Assembly: GCF_015355785.1 (NCBI RefSeq)
Contig: NZ_JADKYW010000006.1
Location: 727,982 to 791,981, forward strand
Reading direction: 5' to 3'
DNA: 64,000 nt
Source of the DNA: Arthrobacter gandavensis
Lineage (GTDB): Bacteria; Actinomycetota; Actinomycetes; Actinomycetales; Micrococcaceae
The notes under the pieces are model-generated. The model made no database searches and was not told where the DNA came from. It saw only the letters and a list, made by a program, of their open reading frames with translations. The stretch's first letter is position 1, and every line of letters begins with the position of its first letter. This document shows, in pieces, positions 45,820 through 53,320 of this stretch. The translations under genes and the position numbers were made by a program.

Positions 45820-46356
45820 TTAGCGCCCGTCCTTGCCGGCCTCGGGCAGGTTCAGTTCAAACAGTCCGGCCGGCGGGGTCAGCAGGACATAGCCCTCTTC
45901 GGTGTTTACCTCGGGGACGATCGCCTCAACGAACGGCACCAGGACTTCCTGGCCCTCGGTGTCTTCAACAATCAGCAGGTCCTGGACGGTGAGCGTGCGC
46001 AGGGCAGTGACGGTGCCGACGACGTCGTCGCCCACCTTGGCCTTCAGGCCCACCAGCTCGTGCTCGTACCAGCCTTCGGCGTCGTCGTCCTCGTCCGCTT
46101 CCTCCGTGTCGATGAACAGCTTGGCGCCGCGCAGCTCCTCGGCACCGTTGCGGTCCGCCACTTCCTCGAAGCCGAGCAGCAGGATGTCCTTGTTCCAGCG
46201 GGCGCTGAGAACGGTCAGCGGTCCCTTGGCGGCCGGCTCCACGGTCAGGACAGCTCCGGGTGCGAACCGGTCCCCGGGGGCGTCGGTCAGCACCTGGACG
46301 GTCACCTCGCCCCGGATACCGTGAGGCTTGCCGATGCGTGCCACCTGTAACTGCAT
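45820..46356 (-). CDS. rimM: Ribosome maturation factor RimM
   Basis: A 178-residue 16S rRNA processing factor that binds S19 and helps mature the 30S head. The N-terminal beta-barrel domain starts QVARIGKPHGIRGEVTV, and the C-terminal PRC-barrel-like domain has LVGLKAKVGDDVVG and VPFVEAIVPEV. An acidic stretch (TEEADEDDDAEG) lies between. Translation begins at ATG 46356. A terminator-like hairpin lies just upstream, between khpA and this gene. Confidence 0.95.
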   Translation of the reverse strand: MQLQVARIGKPHGIRGEVTVQVLTDAPGDRFAPGAVLTVEPAAKGPLTVLSARWNKDILLLGFEEVADRNGAEELRGAKLFIDTEEADEDDDAEGWYEHELVGLKAKVGDDVVGTVTALRTLTVQDLLIVEDTEGQEVLVPFVEAIVPEVNTEEGYVLLTPPAGLFELNLPEAGKDGR

Positions 46357-46403
46357 GGATTCTCCTTGGGTCGGTCTGGGCGCGGCGGAAATGGCCGGAG
46401 CCT

Positions 46404-46452
46404 AAAAAACATCCGGCCCCTTCACCATTATCTGGTGCCGGGGCCGGATGTT
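46404..46452 (-). terminator. Hairpin with T-tract between khpA and rimM
   Basis: On the minus strand AACATCCGGCCCC pairs with its complement, an inner CACCA/TGGTG stem extends it, and six T follow. It would stop or attenuate the rpsP-khpA transcript before rimM-trmD. Confidence 0.8.
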
Positions 46453-46489
46453 AGGAAACTGCTGGATGCTGCTTGGAATTGCTGGTGCG

Positions 46490-46732
46490 TCAGCGGCGGC
46501 GGTCGGTGTCGACGACGTCGACACGCACTGCCTCGCTGCCGGCCAGAGCCGAAATCACCGTGCGCAGTGCGCGGGCGGTGCGTCCCTGGCGGCCGATTAC
46601 ACGGCCCAGATCGTCCTGGTGAACACGGACCTCGAGGGTCTCCCCGCGGCGGTTGTTCTTGGCGGAAACCTTGACGTCCTCAGGGGAGTCAACAATTCCG
46701 CGCACGAGGTGCTCCAGCGCTTCGGCCAGCAA
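46490..46732 (-). CDS. khpA: KH-domain RNA-binding protein KhpA
   Basis: An 80-residue protein with a single type II KH domain and the RNA-binding GRVIGRQGR (GxxG) loop. KhpA works with KhpB as an RNA chaperone that affects cell division and small RNAs. The start is TTG 46732, one base after the rpsP stop, with GAGG upstream, so translation depends on rpsP. Placement between rpsP and rimM is universal in actinobacteria. Confidence 0.92.
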   Translation of the reverse strand: MLAEALEHLVRGIVDSPEDVKVSAKNNRRGETLEVRVHQDDLGRVIGRQGRTARALRTVISALAGSEAVRVDVVDTDRRR

Positions 46733-46733
46733 T

Positions 46734-47141
46734 CTACTCAGCCTCAGCCTCGGTGGAAGCTGCTTCTGCCTCTTCCTTCTTGGCCTTCGGGGTGATTGCT
46801 TCGGGAACGATCACGGACTTCTTCTCGGGAGCCACGAAGGGTTCCTTCGGAGCCTTGGTACGCAGGGTACCTTCCTGGCCGTCGATGTTCTTGAACTTCT
46901 GCCAGTCACCGGTGATCTTCAGCAGTGCTGCGACCTGCTCGGTCGGCTGGGCGCCGACGCCGAGCCAGTACTGTGCGCGGTCGGACTTGATGTCGATGTA
47001 CGACGGCTCCTCGGTCGGACGGTACAGTCCGATTTCTTCGATGGCACGGCCATCGCGCTTGGCACGGGAATCCATGACGACAACGCGGTAGTGTGCTGAG
47101 AACTTCTTGCCGAGGCGCTTAAGGCGAATCTTTACGGCCAC
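46734..47141 (-). CDS. rpsP: 30S ribosomal protein S16
   Basis: A 135-residue S16. The core [19 protein letters not shown] and [13 protein letters not shown] occupies the first 85 residues; a charged, alanine/glutamate-rich tail of about 50 residues is an actinobacterial extension. The start is GTG 47141 with AGGAG 11 bases upstream. The frame remains open upstream, but with no ribosome site. It heads the rpsP-khpA unit and is followed one base later by khpA. Confidence 0.96.
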   Translation of the reverse strand: MAVKIRLKRLGKKFSAHYRVVVMDSRAKRDGRAIEEIGLYRPTEEPSYIDIKSDRAQYWLGVGAQPTEQVAALLKITGDWQKFKNIDGQEGTLRTKAPKEPFVAPEKKSVIVPEAITPKAKKEEAEAASTEAEAE

Positions 47142-47272
47142 TTTTGTGGTCACTCCTGATCTGAAATGGGGCGAACCCGTACTTCTGCTCCCGTGGGGCG
47201 GGCCATAACGTTGGGGTTCAAAAGGACAAGATGCTGCACGGAGAGAGGGGCCACGCAGATCGAGTACCTGTC

Positions 47273-47281
47273 CATTGTGCC
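47273..47281 (-). promoter_or_regulatory. GGCACAATG word upstream of rpsP, candidate -10
   Basis: It lies about 135 bases before the rpsP start on the coding strand and matches the words before rplS and DUF3145. No clear -35 is seen. Confidence 0.35.
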
Positions 47282-47361
47282 AGATGAGTCCGCGTTTCGC
47301 GACTTCCGACACCGCGGCGGACAGCTCTTCGGCCCTCAGCGGCCCAGCGGCTCGTTTTTTG

Positions 47362-48249
47362 CTACGCGGCGGCGACCCGGATCCGATTGCGCCAGGGGTC
47401 CTCGAAGCGCAGCTCGGCACCGGTATGGTGGCTGGCGATGCCAGCGGACTTAAGCCGGTCAGCCAGGGCTCCTACCTCCTCCTGTCCGGGAACACTGATC
47501 AGCACTTCGCCCAGCCCCAGGGTGTCGCGGCGGGGACCTGCTCCACGGCTGTTCCAGACGTTCATGGCCATGTGGTGGTGGTATCCGCCCGCTGATACGA
47601 ACAGGGCCTGACCGTGGAAATCTGCTGTCCGTTCAAAGCCGAGGGTGTCCACGTAGAACGCTGCCGCCGTCGCGGTGTCACCCACCTGCAGGTGCACGTG
47701 CCCGACGCCGGCTCCTGCCGCTGCTGTGCGCGCCATGGCATCCTCGCGGAGGTGGGTGCGGAAGTACTGCTGCGGCGGCAGTGCCAGCGAGGCCATGCGG
47801 ACTGTCCGGCCCTGCGGCGTGTCATCCCAGGCCCAGTCTTCGCGGGGCCGGTCCCAGTAGAGCTCGATGCCATTGCCTTCGGGGTCGGTGAAGTAGAACG
47901 CTTCGCTGACCAGGTGATCGGCACTGCCTACGTAGGCGGACGGGTCAAACCGTGCGGCCAAGGCTACGGTCGCAGCGAGGTCTGCCTGCGTATCGAAGAG
48001 GATGGCCGTGTGAAACAGGCCGGCCTCGCCGCGGGAAGGAACCTGCAGTCCGGCTGCCGGTGCCAGATGCACCAGGGGGACCGCGCCGCGGCCGAGGTAG
48101 AGGCCGCCGTCGGCTTCGGCTACGGTTTCCAGGCCCAGCGCCTTCCGGTAGTAGGTGGAGACCTTCTCCATATCCCCCACCTTGAGCATGACGGTTCCCA
48201 TGGCAAGGTTCGCGGGCAGCAGGTCCTGGGTACTTACTTCAAGGTTCAT
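47362..48249 (-). CDS. Two-domain VOC protein, extradiol ring-cleavage dioxygenase-like
   Basis: A 295-residue protein with two tandem VOC modules (about 15-140 and 165-290), the layout of catechol 2,3-dioxygenases such as CatE. The second module keeps candidate iron ligands: His in GVGHVHLQV, His in [10 protein letters not shown] and Glu in [19 protein letters not shown] closes the first module. It probably acts on an aromatic or quinone-derived compound. The start is ATG 48249. It follows an acetyltransferase and a hydrolase gene on the same strand, with a palindrome just before the start. Confidence 0.8.
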   Translation of the reverse strand: MNLEVSTQDLLPANLAMGTVMLKVGDMEKVSTYYRKALGLETVAEADGGLYLGRGAVPLVHLAPAAGLQVPSRGEAGLFHTAILFDTQADLAATVALAARFDPSAYVGSADHLVSEAFYFTDPEGNGIELYWDRPREDWAWDDTPQGRTVRMASLALPPQQYFRTHLREDAMARTAAAGAGVGHVHLQVGDTATAAAFYVDTLGFERTADFHGQALFVSAGGYHHHMAMNVWNSRGAGPRRDTLGLGEVLISVPGQEEVGALADRLKSAGIASHHTGAELRFEDPWRNRIRVAAA

Positions 48250-48258
48250 GTATCTCAC

Positions 48259-48280
48259 ATTACTTGAAGCTTCAGCTAAT
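48259..48280. promoter_or_regulatory. 22-bp imperfect palindrome before VOC gene, possible MarR-type operator
   Basis: ATTA-ct-TGAAGCTTCA-gc-TAAT has a perfect 10-bp core and outer ATTA/TAAT arms (9 of 11 positions symmetric). It sits 10 bases before the VOC start and covers the stop of the upstream gene. A loop-less core favours a DNA operator over an RNA hairpin. No regulator gene is adjacent. Confidence 0.4.
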
Positions 48281-48797
48281 TGCCAGTTGTGCCGCCATCG
48301 GCGTGCGGCACCGTCAGCTCGATGCGCCTGGCTACGCGTTCTCCAATCCGGTCCAGTCCAAGGTCCGCCTCGTGCTTCCGGACCTGTGCCAGCTCTCCGG
48401 ACGGTTCGACGACGGCGAAACCGCAGCTGCGGTAGAAAGGCGCGTTGAACGGTATCCGGGCAAACGTGCACAGTGTCAGGGCCTCCCGTGACCACTCAAT
48501 GGCAGCTGCCACCAGGGCCCGTCCGAGCCCGGCCTGGGCGGCAGCGGGATGGACGGACAGCTGCTCCAGGTGGGCACAACCTCCCACCTCCTCCACCCGG
48601 ACAAAGGCAACCGGCGGCTGCCCGGAGACCAGCACCTTTCGGGCCGCGGCCAGCTCCCGGGGTCCGGCTGGGTCCGGCAGGGCCCCGACGAGGTCGCCGC
48701 GGATTTCGGGCCGGCCACAAAGCAGGGTGTCCGACGCCGCTTCCACCTGCGGCAGGAGAACCAGGTCCGCTGCCGTGGCGGTCCGAATCTCAGGCAT
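48276..48797 (-). CDS. GNAT family N-acetyltransferase
   Basis: A 173-residue GNAT with the acetyl-CoA loop AAAQAGLGRALVAAAI and a C-terminal FNAPFYRSCGFAVVEP strand-loop typical of the fold. The start ATG 48797 overlaps the upstream hydrolase stop by 8 bp, indicating coupling. The upstream frame extension lacks family resemblance. The next gene (VOC protein) starts 26 bp downstream, so the three may form one operon. Substrate unknown. Confidence 0.83.
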   Translation of the reverse strand: MPEIRTATAADLVLLPQVEAASDTLLCGRPEIRGDLVGALPDPAGPRELAAARKVLVSGQPPVAFVRVEEVGGCAHLEQLSVHPAAAQAGLGRALVAAAIEWSREALTLCTFARIPFNAPFYRSCGFAVVEPSGELAQVRKHEADLGLDRIGERVARRIELTVPHADGGTTGN

Positions 48798-49506
48798 GTC
48801 CGGCGGCCGCTGCAGCTTTCCCGGTCCGGGCAAGGAATTCATTGATTGCCCCCTGTCCTGCCGGGGTGTCCTGTGGACGGTGGTTGCCGCCTACCGGGCG
48901 GTGTTCGGCGCCGGTGGAAGCAAGGAAAGCCGCGACTTCTTCGTAAAGCGGTTCCCACTCCCCGGTCAGCACCAGGGTGGGAACACCGGGAACAATGTCC
49001 AGCGGAGCATCCCACGGCGGGGACTGCAGGCGCTGGCGTCCGGCGGCATGGGGATCATTGCCGGGGTCGGGCGCGGATTCAGCAGAGACGACCAGCCGGG
49101 TGTACTCCCGGCGGTATTCGTCGTCGGTTAGATGTACTGCAGCCCGGAAGAGCGGGTCCAGCAGGGCCCGGCGGGCGGCCGTTGCCGGAAGCTCGCGCGT
49201 GAGGGAGAAAACCGCAGGCTCGCAAAGGGTCAGGGAATGGACCCGGGCGGGGTCGCTGACCGCCGCCATCATCGCGGACACTGCGCCTTCGGCGTGGGCC
49301 ACCACGTGCCCGCCGCTGCCGAGTGCCGAGAGGATGGCCGCAGTGTCCGCGGCGTGGTCCGTCGGGGACGGCGGAACCTGGAGTCCGTACCCGGCGCGGC
49401 GGAGGAAGAGGCAGTCCCAGCTGCGGGCCAGGGCATGCTGGCCAGGCCAGGCCGCGGCACCGAACCGGCCCGCACCGTGGACAAAGACAATCCGTTGCTG
49501 AGCCAT
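48790..49506 (-). CDS. Alpha/beta hydrolase-fold protein without nucleophile Ser
   Basis: A 238-residue alpha/beta hydrolase with the HGAG oxyanion-type loop near residue 10 and a GNHRP catalytic-His region at the C-terminus. The nucleophile elbow, normally GxSxG, reads A70-H-A72-E-G74, and the acid position reads TGEWEP. With Ala72 it lacks the nucleophile and is probably not an esterase of the usual kind; it might be a binding protein or use another mechanism. Translation starts at ATG 49506. It is first in the hydrolase-GNAT-VOC group. Confidence 0.75.
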   Translation of the reverse strand: MAQQRIVFVHGAGRFGAAAWPGQHALARSWDCLFLRRAGYGLQVPPSPTDHAADTAAILSALGSGGHVVAHAEGAVSAMMAAVSDPARVHSLTLCEPAVFSLTRELPATAARRALLDPLFRAAVHLTDDEYRREYTRLVVSAESAPDPGNDPHAAGRQRLQSPPWDAPLDIVPGVPTLVLTGEWEPLYEEVAAFLASTGAEHRPVGGNHRPQDTPAGQGAINEFLARTGKAAAAAGHA

Positions 49507-49544
49507 TCAACCAGCCTATCCCCCGCTACCCCCGGGAATGCGTA

Positions 49545-49574
49545 CGGCCGGCCCGGGGAAACCCGGACCGGCCG
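49545..49574 (-). terminator. GC-rich hairpin after ffh
   Basis: CGGCCGG-CCCGGG pairs with CCCGG-ACCGGCCG around a three-base loop, 18 bases past the ffh stop. It lacks a T-tract, so it is at best a weak terminator or a 3'-end stabiliser. Confidence 0.45.
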
Positions 49575-49592
49575 CAGGCTGGTGTCTATCGG

Positions 49593-51176
49593 TTACTTGC
49601 CGAGGAACTTCTCGAAGCCCTTGGGAAGGTTCAGCGAGGAGGGATCAAAGTCCCCTCCCTGCTGTCCGAAGGCCGAACCGGTGGGCAGTGCCTTTGCCGC
49701 ACCCGCACGCCGTGCCTCGGCCTCGGCGCGCTCCTGCGCAGCCTTTGCCGGGTTGCCGGAGCGGGCTTTCTTCTTGCCCTTGGCAGCCTGCTGCTTCTTG
49801 CGCGAGCCGCCAAAGCCGCCCGGGCCGGCCATTCCGGGCATGCCCGGGATGCCGCCGCCGGCTGCCATTTTCTTCATCATCTTCTGTGCCTGGGTGAAGC
49901 GCTCCAGCAGGGCATTCACCTCGGAAACGTGGACGCCGGAGCCGCGGGCAATGCGCGCACGGCGGGAGCCGTTGATGATCTTCGGGGCTACCCGCTCGTG
50001 CGGGGTCATGGAGCGGACCATCGCCTCGACGCGGTCGATTTCACGCTCGTCGAAGTTCTCCAGCTGCTCGCGCATGCCGGCGGCGCCGGGCATCATCATC
50101 AGCATCTTCTTCATGGAGCCCATGTTGCGCAGCTGCTGCATCTGGGCCAGGAAGTCTTCAAAGGTGAAGTCTTCCTGGTCGACGAACTTCTTGGCCATGC
50201 GGGCCGCTTCGTCCTTGTCCCAGGACTTTTCCGCCTGCTCAATGAGCGTGAGGATGTCGCCCATGTCCAGGATGCGGCTGGCCATGCGGTCCGGGTGGAA
50301 GACTTCGAAGTCCTTCAGTCCCTCACCGGTGGAGGCGAACATGACCGGCTTGCCGGTCACCGAGGCGACGGACAGCGCGGCGCCGCCGCGGGCATCGCCG
50401 TCGAGCTTGGTGAGCACCACACCGGTGAAGTTCACGCCTTCGTTGAAGGCCTGCGCCGTTGCGACGGCGTCCTGGCCAATCATGGCGTCGATGACGAAGA
50501 GGACTTCATCCGGGGTGACGGCCGCGCGGATATCCGCGGCCTGCTGCATCAGTTCCGCGTCCACGCCCAGGCGGCCGGCGGTGTCCACGATGACGATGTC
50601 ATGGAGTTTGGTGCGTGCTTCTTCAACGCCCTGGCGTGCGACGGCGACCGGGTCGCCGGTGGCTGCCTCGAACTCGGAACTGACGCCGGGGTGCGGAGCG
50701 TAAACCGGCACACCGGCACGTTCGCCGTTGACCTGGAGCTGCTTAACCGCGTTCGGACGCTGGAGGTCCGCGGCGACCAGCAGGGGACTGTGGCCCTGGT
50801 CCTTGAGGTAGCGGGAGAGCTTGCCGGCCAGCGTGGTCTTACCGGCACCCTGGAGGCCCGCGAGCATGATGACCGTGGGCGGGTTCTTGGCCAGGTTCAA
50901 GCGGCGGGTCTGGCCGCCCAGGATCCCCACGAGTTCCTCGTTGACGATCTTGACGACCTGCTGGCCCGGATTCAGGGCCTGGGAGACCTCGGAACCGAGC
51001 GCGCGTTCCTTAACGGAAGCGGTGAAGGCGCGAACCACGGGAACGGCGACGTCCGCATCGAGCAGTGCACGCCGGATTTCCCGCACTGTGGCATCGACGT
51101 CGGCTTCGCTCAGACGTCCCTTGCCACGCAGGTTCTTGAACGTGGAAGTCAACCGGTCAGACAGTGAATTGAACAC
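49593..51176 (-). CDS. ffh: Signal recognition particle GTPase Ffh
   Basis: A 527-residue SRP54 homologue that binds signal sequences and SRP RNA. It has an N domain; a G domain with GLQGAGKTT (G1), DTAGRLG (G3) and TKLDGDARGG (G4); and a methionine-rich M domain with QLRNMGSMKKMLMMMPG and the RNA-binding GSRRARIARGSG. A glycine/lysine tail of about 60 residues extends the C-terminus. The start is GTG 51176, giving the family FNSLSDRL start. It lies 231 bases after glnB; glnD, expected between them, is absent. Confidence 0.96.
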   Translation of the reverse strand: MFNSLSDRLTSTFKNLRGKGRLSEADVDATVREIRRALLDADVAVPVVRAFTASVKERALGSEVSQALNPGQQVVKIVNEELVGILGGQTRRLNLAKNPPTVIMLAGLQGAGKTTLAGKLSRYLKDQGHSPLLVAADLQRPNAVKQLQVNGERAGVPVYAPHPGVSSEFEAATGDPVAVARQGVEEARTKLHDIVIVDTAGRLGVDAELMQQAADIRAAVTPDEVLFVIDAMIGQDAVATAQAFNEGVNFTGVVLTKLDGDARGGAALSVASVTGKPVMFASTGEGLKDFEVFHPDRMASRILDMGDILTLIEQAEKSWDKDEAARMAKKFVDQEDFTFEDFLAQMQQLRNMGSMKKMLMMMPGAAGMREQLENFDEREIDRVEAMVRSMTPHERVAPKIINGSRRARIARGSGVHVSEVNALLERFTQAQKMMKKMAAGGGIPGMPGMAGPGGFGGSRKKQQAAKGKKKARSGNPAKAAQERAEAEARRAGAAKALPTGSAFGQQGGDFDPSSLNLPKGFEKFLGK

Positions 51177-51337
51177 GCGCTGCGCACTTCTTTCGTCGGG
51201 TAGTTCGCCATGTTTGCCAGGCCCAGCTGTTAAGGGTACCAAGCGCAGGTGGTTAATGGCCTCACGGACGCCATGCCGGCCTCCGCCGCCCGGGCGGGTC
51301 CGGAAACGATCCGCAGCACCCGCGGCAGGACGCACGA

Positions 51338-51372
51338 GGCCGCCCGGCCGGATGCTGTCCAGCCGGGCGGCC
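51338..51372. repeat. GC-rich inverted repeat between glnB and ffh
   Basis: GGCCGCCCGGC (51338-51348) and its complement (51362-51372) form an 11-bp stem with a 13-base loop, without a T-tract on either strand. It may mark the end of the amt-glnB transcript. Confidence 0.5.
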
Positions 51373-51407
51373 CTGTTAGGAGATGCCCTTTGTGCGTGTA
51401 GTACCGG

Positions 51408-51746
51408 CTAGAGTGCCGAATCGCCCCGCTCGCCCGTCCGGACGCGCAGTGCCTCCTCCACATTGGTCACCCACACCTTGCCGTCACCGGCGCGGCCGGT
51501 GTTGGCGGTGGAGACCAGCACGTCAACGATGTCGCTGACCCATTCGTTTGCGGCCAGGACTTCCACCCTCAGCTTCGGCAGCAGGTCAACCGTGTATTCG
51601 GCGCCCCGGTAGACCTCGGTGTGCCCGCGCTGGCGGCCGTAGCCGCTGGCCTGGCTGACGGTCAGCCCCTGGACTCCATAGCTCTCCAGGGCGCCGCGGA
51701 TGGAGTCGAACTTTTCCGGCCGGACAATTGCGGTTACGAGTTTCAT
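51408..51746 (-). CDS. glnB: Nitrogen regulatory protein PII
   Basis: A 112-residue trimeric PII signal protein that binds ATP, ADP and 2-oxoglutarate and controls the ammonium channel. The T-loop holds Tyr51 in YRGAEYTVDLLPK, the residue adenylylated or uridylylated by GlnD. The C-terminal TGRAGDGKVWV matches the ATP-binding B and C loops. Translation starts at ATG 51746, overlapping amt by 4 bp, so the pair is coupled and the PII is of the GlnK type by context. Confidence 0.96.
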   Translation of the reverse strand: MKLVTAIVRPEKFDSIRGALESYGVQGLTVSQASGYGRQRGHTEVYRGAEYTVDLLPKLRVEVLAANEWVSDIVDVLVSTANTGRAGDGKVWVTNVEEALRVRTGERGDSAL

Positions 51747-53044
51747 GAGTTGACGCTCTCCTTCACGGGGACGGTGGTGTGCTCGGCTGCCGGGCGGAAG
51801 GAACCGCCGACGCCGATGCCGCCCAGTTCGTAGGCGGTCTCAGCGTGCTCGCTGAGGTCCACGCCGTTGATTTCCTGCTCCTCGGTGACCCGGAAGCCCA
51901 TGGTCTTGTGAATAGCCAGGCCGATGATGAGGGTCATGACGGCGGAGAAGACAACCGCGACCACGGTCGCCACGATCTGCGCACCGAGCTGCGCGAAACC
52001 GCCGCCGTAGAGGAGGCCGCCGCCTTCGCCGTCGACGGGCAGGGCAATGAAGCCCAGGGCCACGGTGCCAACCAGGCCTGCCACCAGGTGGACGCCGACG
52101 ACGTCAAGCGAATCGTCGTAGCCGAGCTTGTACTTCAGTCCCACGGCCAGGGCGGCCAGGATGCCGGAGACCAGGCCGAGCCCGAGTGCGCCGAGCGGGG
52201 AAACGCTGGCGCAGGCCGGGGTGATGGCAACGAGGCCGGCGACGATGCCCGAGGCTGCGCCGAGGGACGTGGGGCGGCCGTCGCGGACACGCTCGGTAAT
52301 CAGCCAGCCAACCATCGCGGCTGCGGGAGCGGCGAGGGTGTTGACCCAGATCAGGCCTGCTTCCTCGGCGGTGCCGGCGGCGCCTCCGTTGAAACCGAAC
52401 CAGCCGAACCAGAGCATTGCGGCGCCGAGCATGACGAACGGGATGTTGTGCGGGCGGTGGCTCGGGTCGGAGCCGAAGCCGCGGCGCTTGCCGATGATCA
52501 GCGCGAGGACCAGGGCGGCTACGCCGGCGTTGATGTGGACTACGGTGCCGCCGGCGAAGTCGATGGCCTCACCCACGACGGAGCCGATCGCCCCTTCTTC
52601 GCCAAGCAGGCCCCCGCCCCAGACCATGAAGGCCAGGGGGCAGTAGACCAGGGTCACCCACACGGGAACGAACACGGCCCAGGCTCCGAACTTGGCGCGG
52701 TCTGCGATCGCACCGCTGATCAGTGCCACCGTGATGATCGCGAACGTTGCGCCGAAGCCGGCGCCGATCATGTCCTCGGTGCCGATCAGGTCTTCCAGCG
52801 CGAATGACGCGAACGGGTTCCCGAAGAGCCCGGCAATGCCGTCGCCGCCGCTCATGGAGAAGCCCCAGAGGACCCAGACCACGCCGACGAGTCCAATGGA
52901 AACGAAGCTCATCATCATCATGTTCAGGGCTGCCTTCGCCCTGGTCATGCCACCGTAAAAGAATGCCAAACCGGGTGTCATGAGCAGCACGAGTGCCGCC
53001 GATACCATCACCCAGACGTGACCTGCGGTCAGATCCATCTCCAT
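51743..53044 (-). CDS. amt: Ammonium transporter Amt
   Basis: A 433-residue channel with eleven hydrophobic helices. Signature segments are LVLLMTPGLAFFYGGM, VVHINAGVAALVLALIIGKR (pore His region) and DDSLDVVGVHLVAGLVG. The start is ATG 53044 or, better placed after GGAAGG, ATG 53038 two codons in. It is coupled to the PII gene downstream. The 216-base region before it, up to the terminator, should carry nitrogen control, but I could not identify a clear GlnR or AmtR site. Confidence 0.96.
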   Translation of the reverse strand: MEMDLTAGHVWVMVSAALVLLMTPGLAFFYGGMTRAKAALNMMMMSFVSIGLVGVVWVLWGFSMSGGDGIAGLFGNPFASFALEDLIGTEDMIGAGFGATFAIITVALISGAIADRAKFGAWAVFVPVWVTLVYCPLAFMVWGGGLLGEEGAIGSVVGEAIDFAGGTVVHINAGVAALVLALIIGKRRGFGSDPSHRPHNIPFVMLGAAMLWFGWFGFNGGAAGTAEEAGLIWVNTLAAPAAAMVGWLITERVRDGRPTSLGAASGIVAGLVAITPACASVSPLGALGLGLVSGILAALAVGLKYKLGYDDSLDVVGVHLVAGLVGTVALGFIALPVDGEGGGLLYGGGFAQLGAQIVATVVAVVFSAVMTLIIGLAIHKTMGFRVTEEQEINGVDLSEHAETAYELGGIGVGGSFRPAAEHTTVPVKESVNS

Positions 53045-53260
53045 GTCCTTCCACGCTTTGCGGGCATCTCCCGCGCTAGGAAGAACATTGCCGGGGCGAA
53101 GTTTCGTTATTCAGCCGGTGGTATTGCCGGTACATTACAAACTTCCGCGCCGGGTAAAAGTGCGGTGTCCGGAGTGTTTCGGGAACGTTACCTGCCCCAG
53201 TGAACCCGCCGTGAGTGTTGCCGAGGGGCTTGCCGGGACACGGCTACATCGAGTCGGCCA

Positions 53261-53310
53261 AACGCAAGAGGGCTCCCGCACCGGTATCGGTGCGGGAGCC
53301 CTCTTGCGTT
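53261..53310. terminator. Long terminator between ftsY and amt
   Basis: A 22-bp perfect stem beginning AACGCAAGAGGGCTCCCGCA has a six-base loop and ends GCGTT. It lies 10 bases past the ftsY stop and insulates ftsY from the amt control region. Confidence 0.88.
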
Positions 53311-53320
53311 CAGCGGGGAA

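Noticed and set aside
53045-53260. GlnR or AmtR binding site before amt
   Set aside because: GTAATG and GAATAACGAAAC segments loosely resemble parts of the consensus, but spacing and half-sites do not fit.
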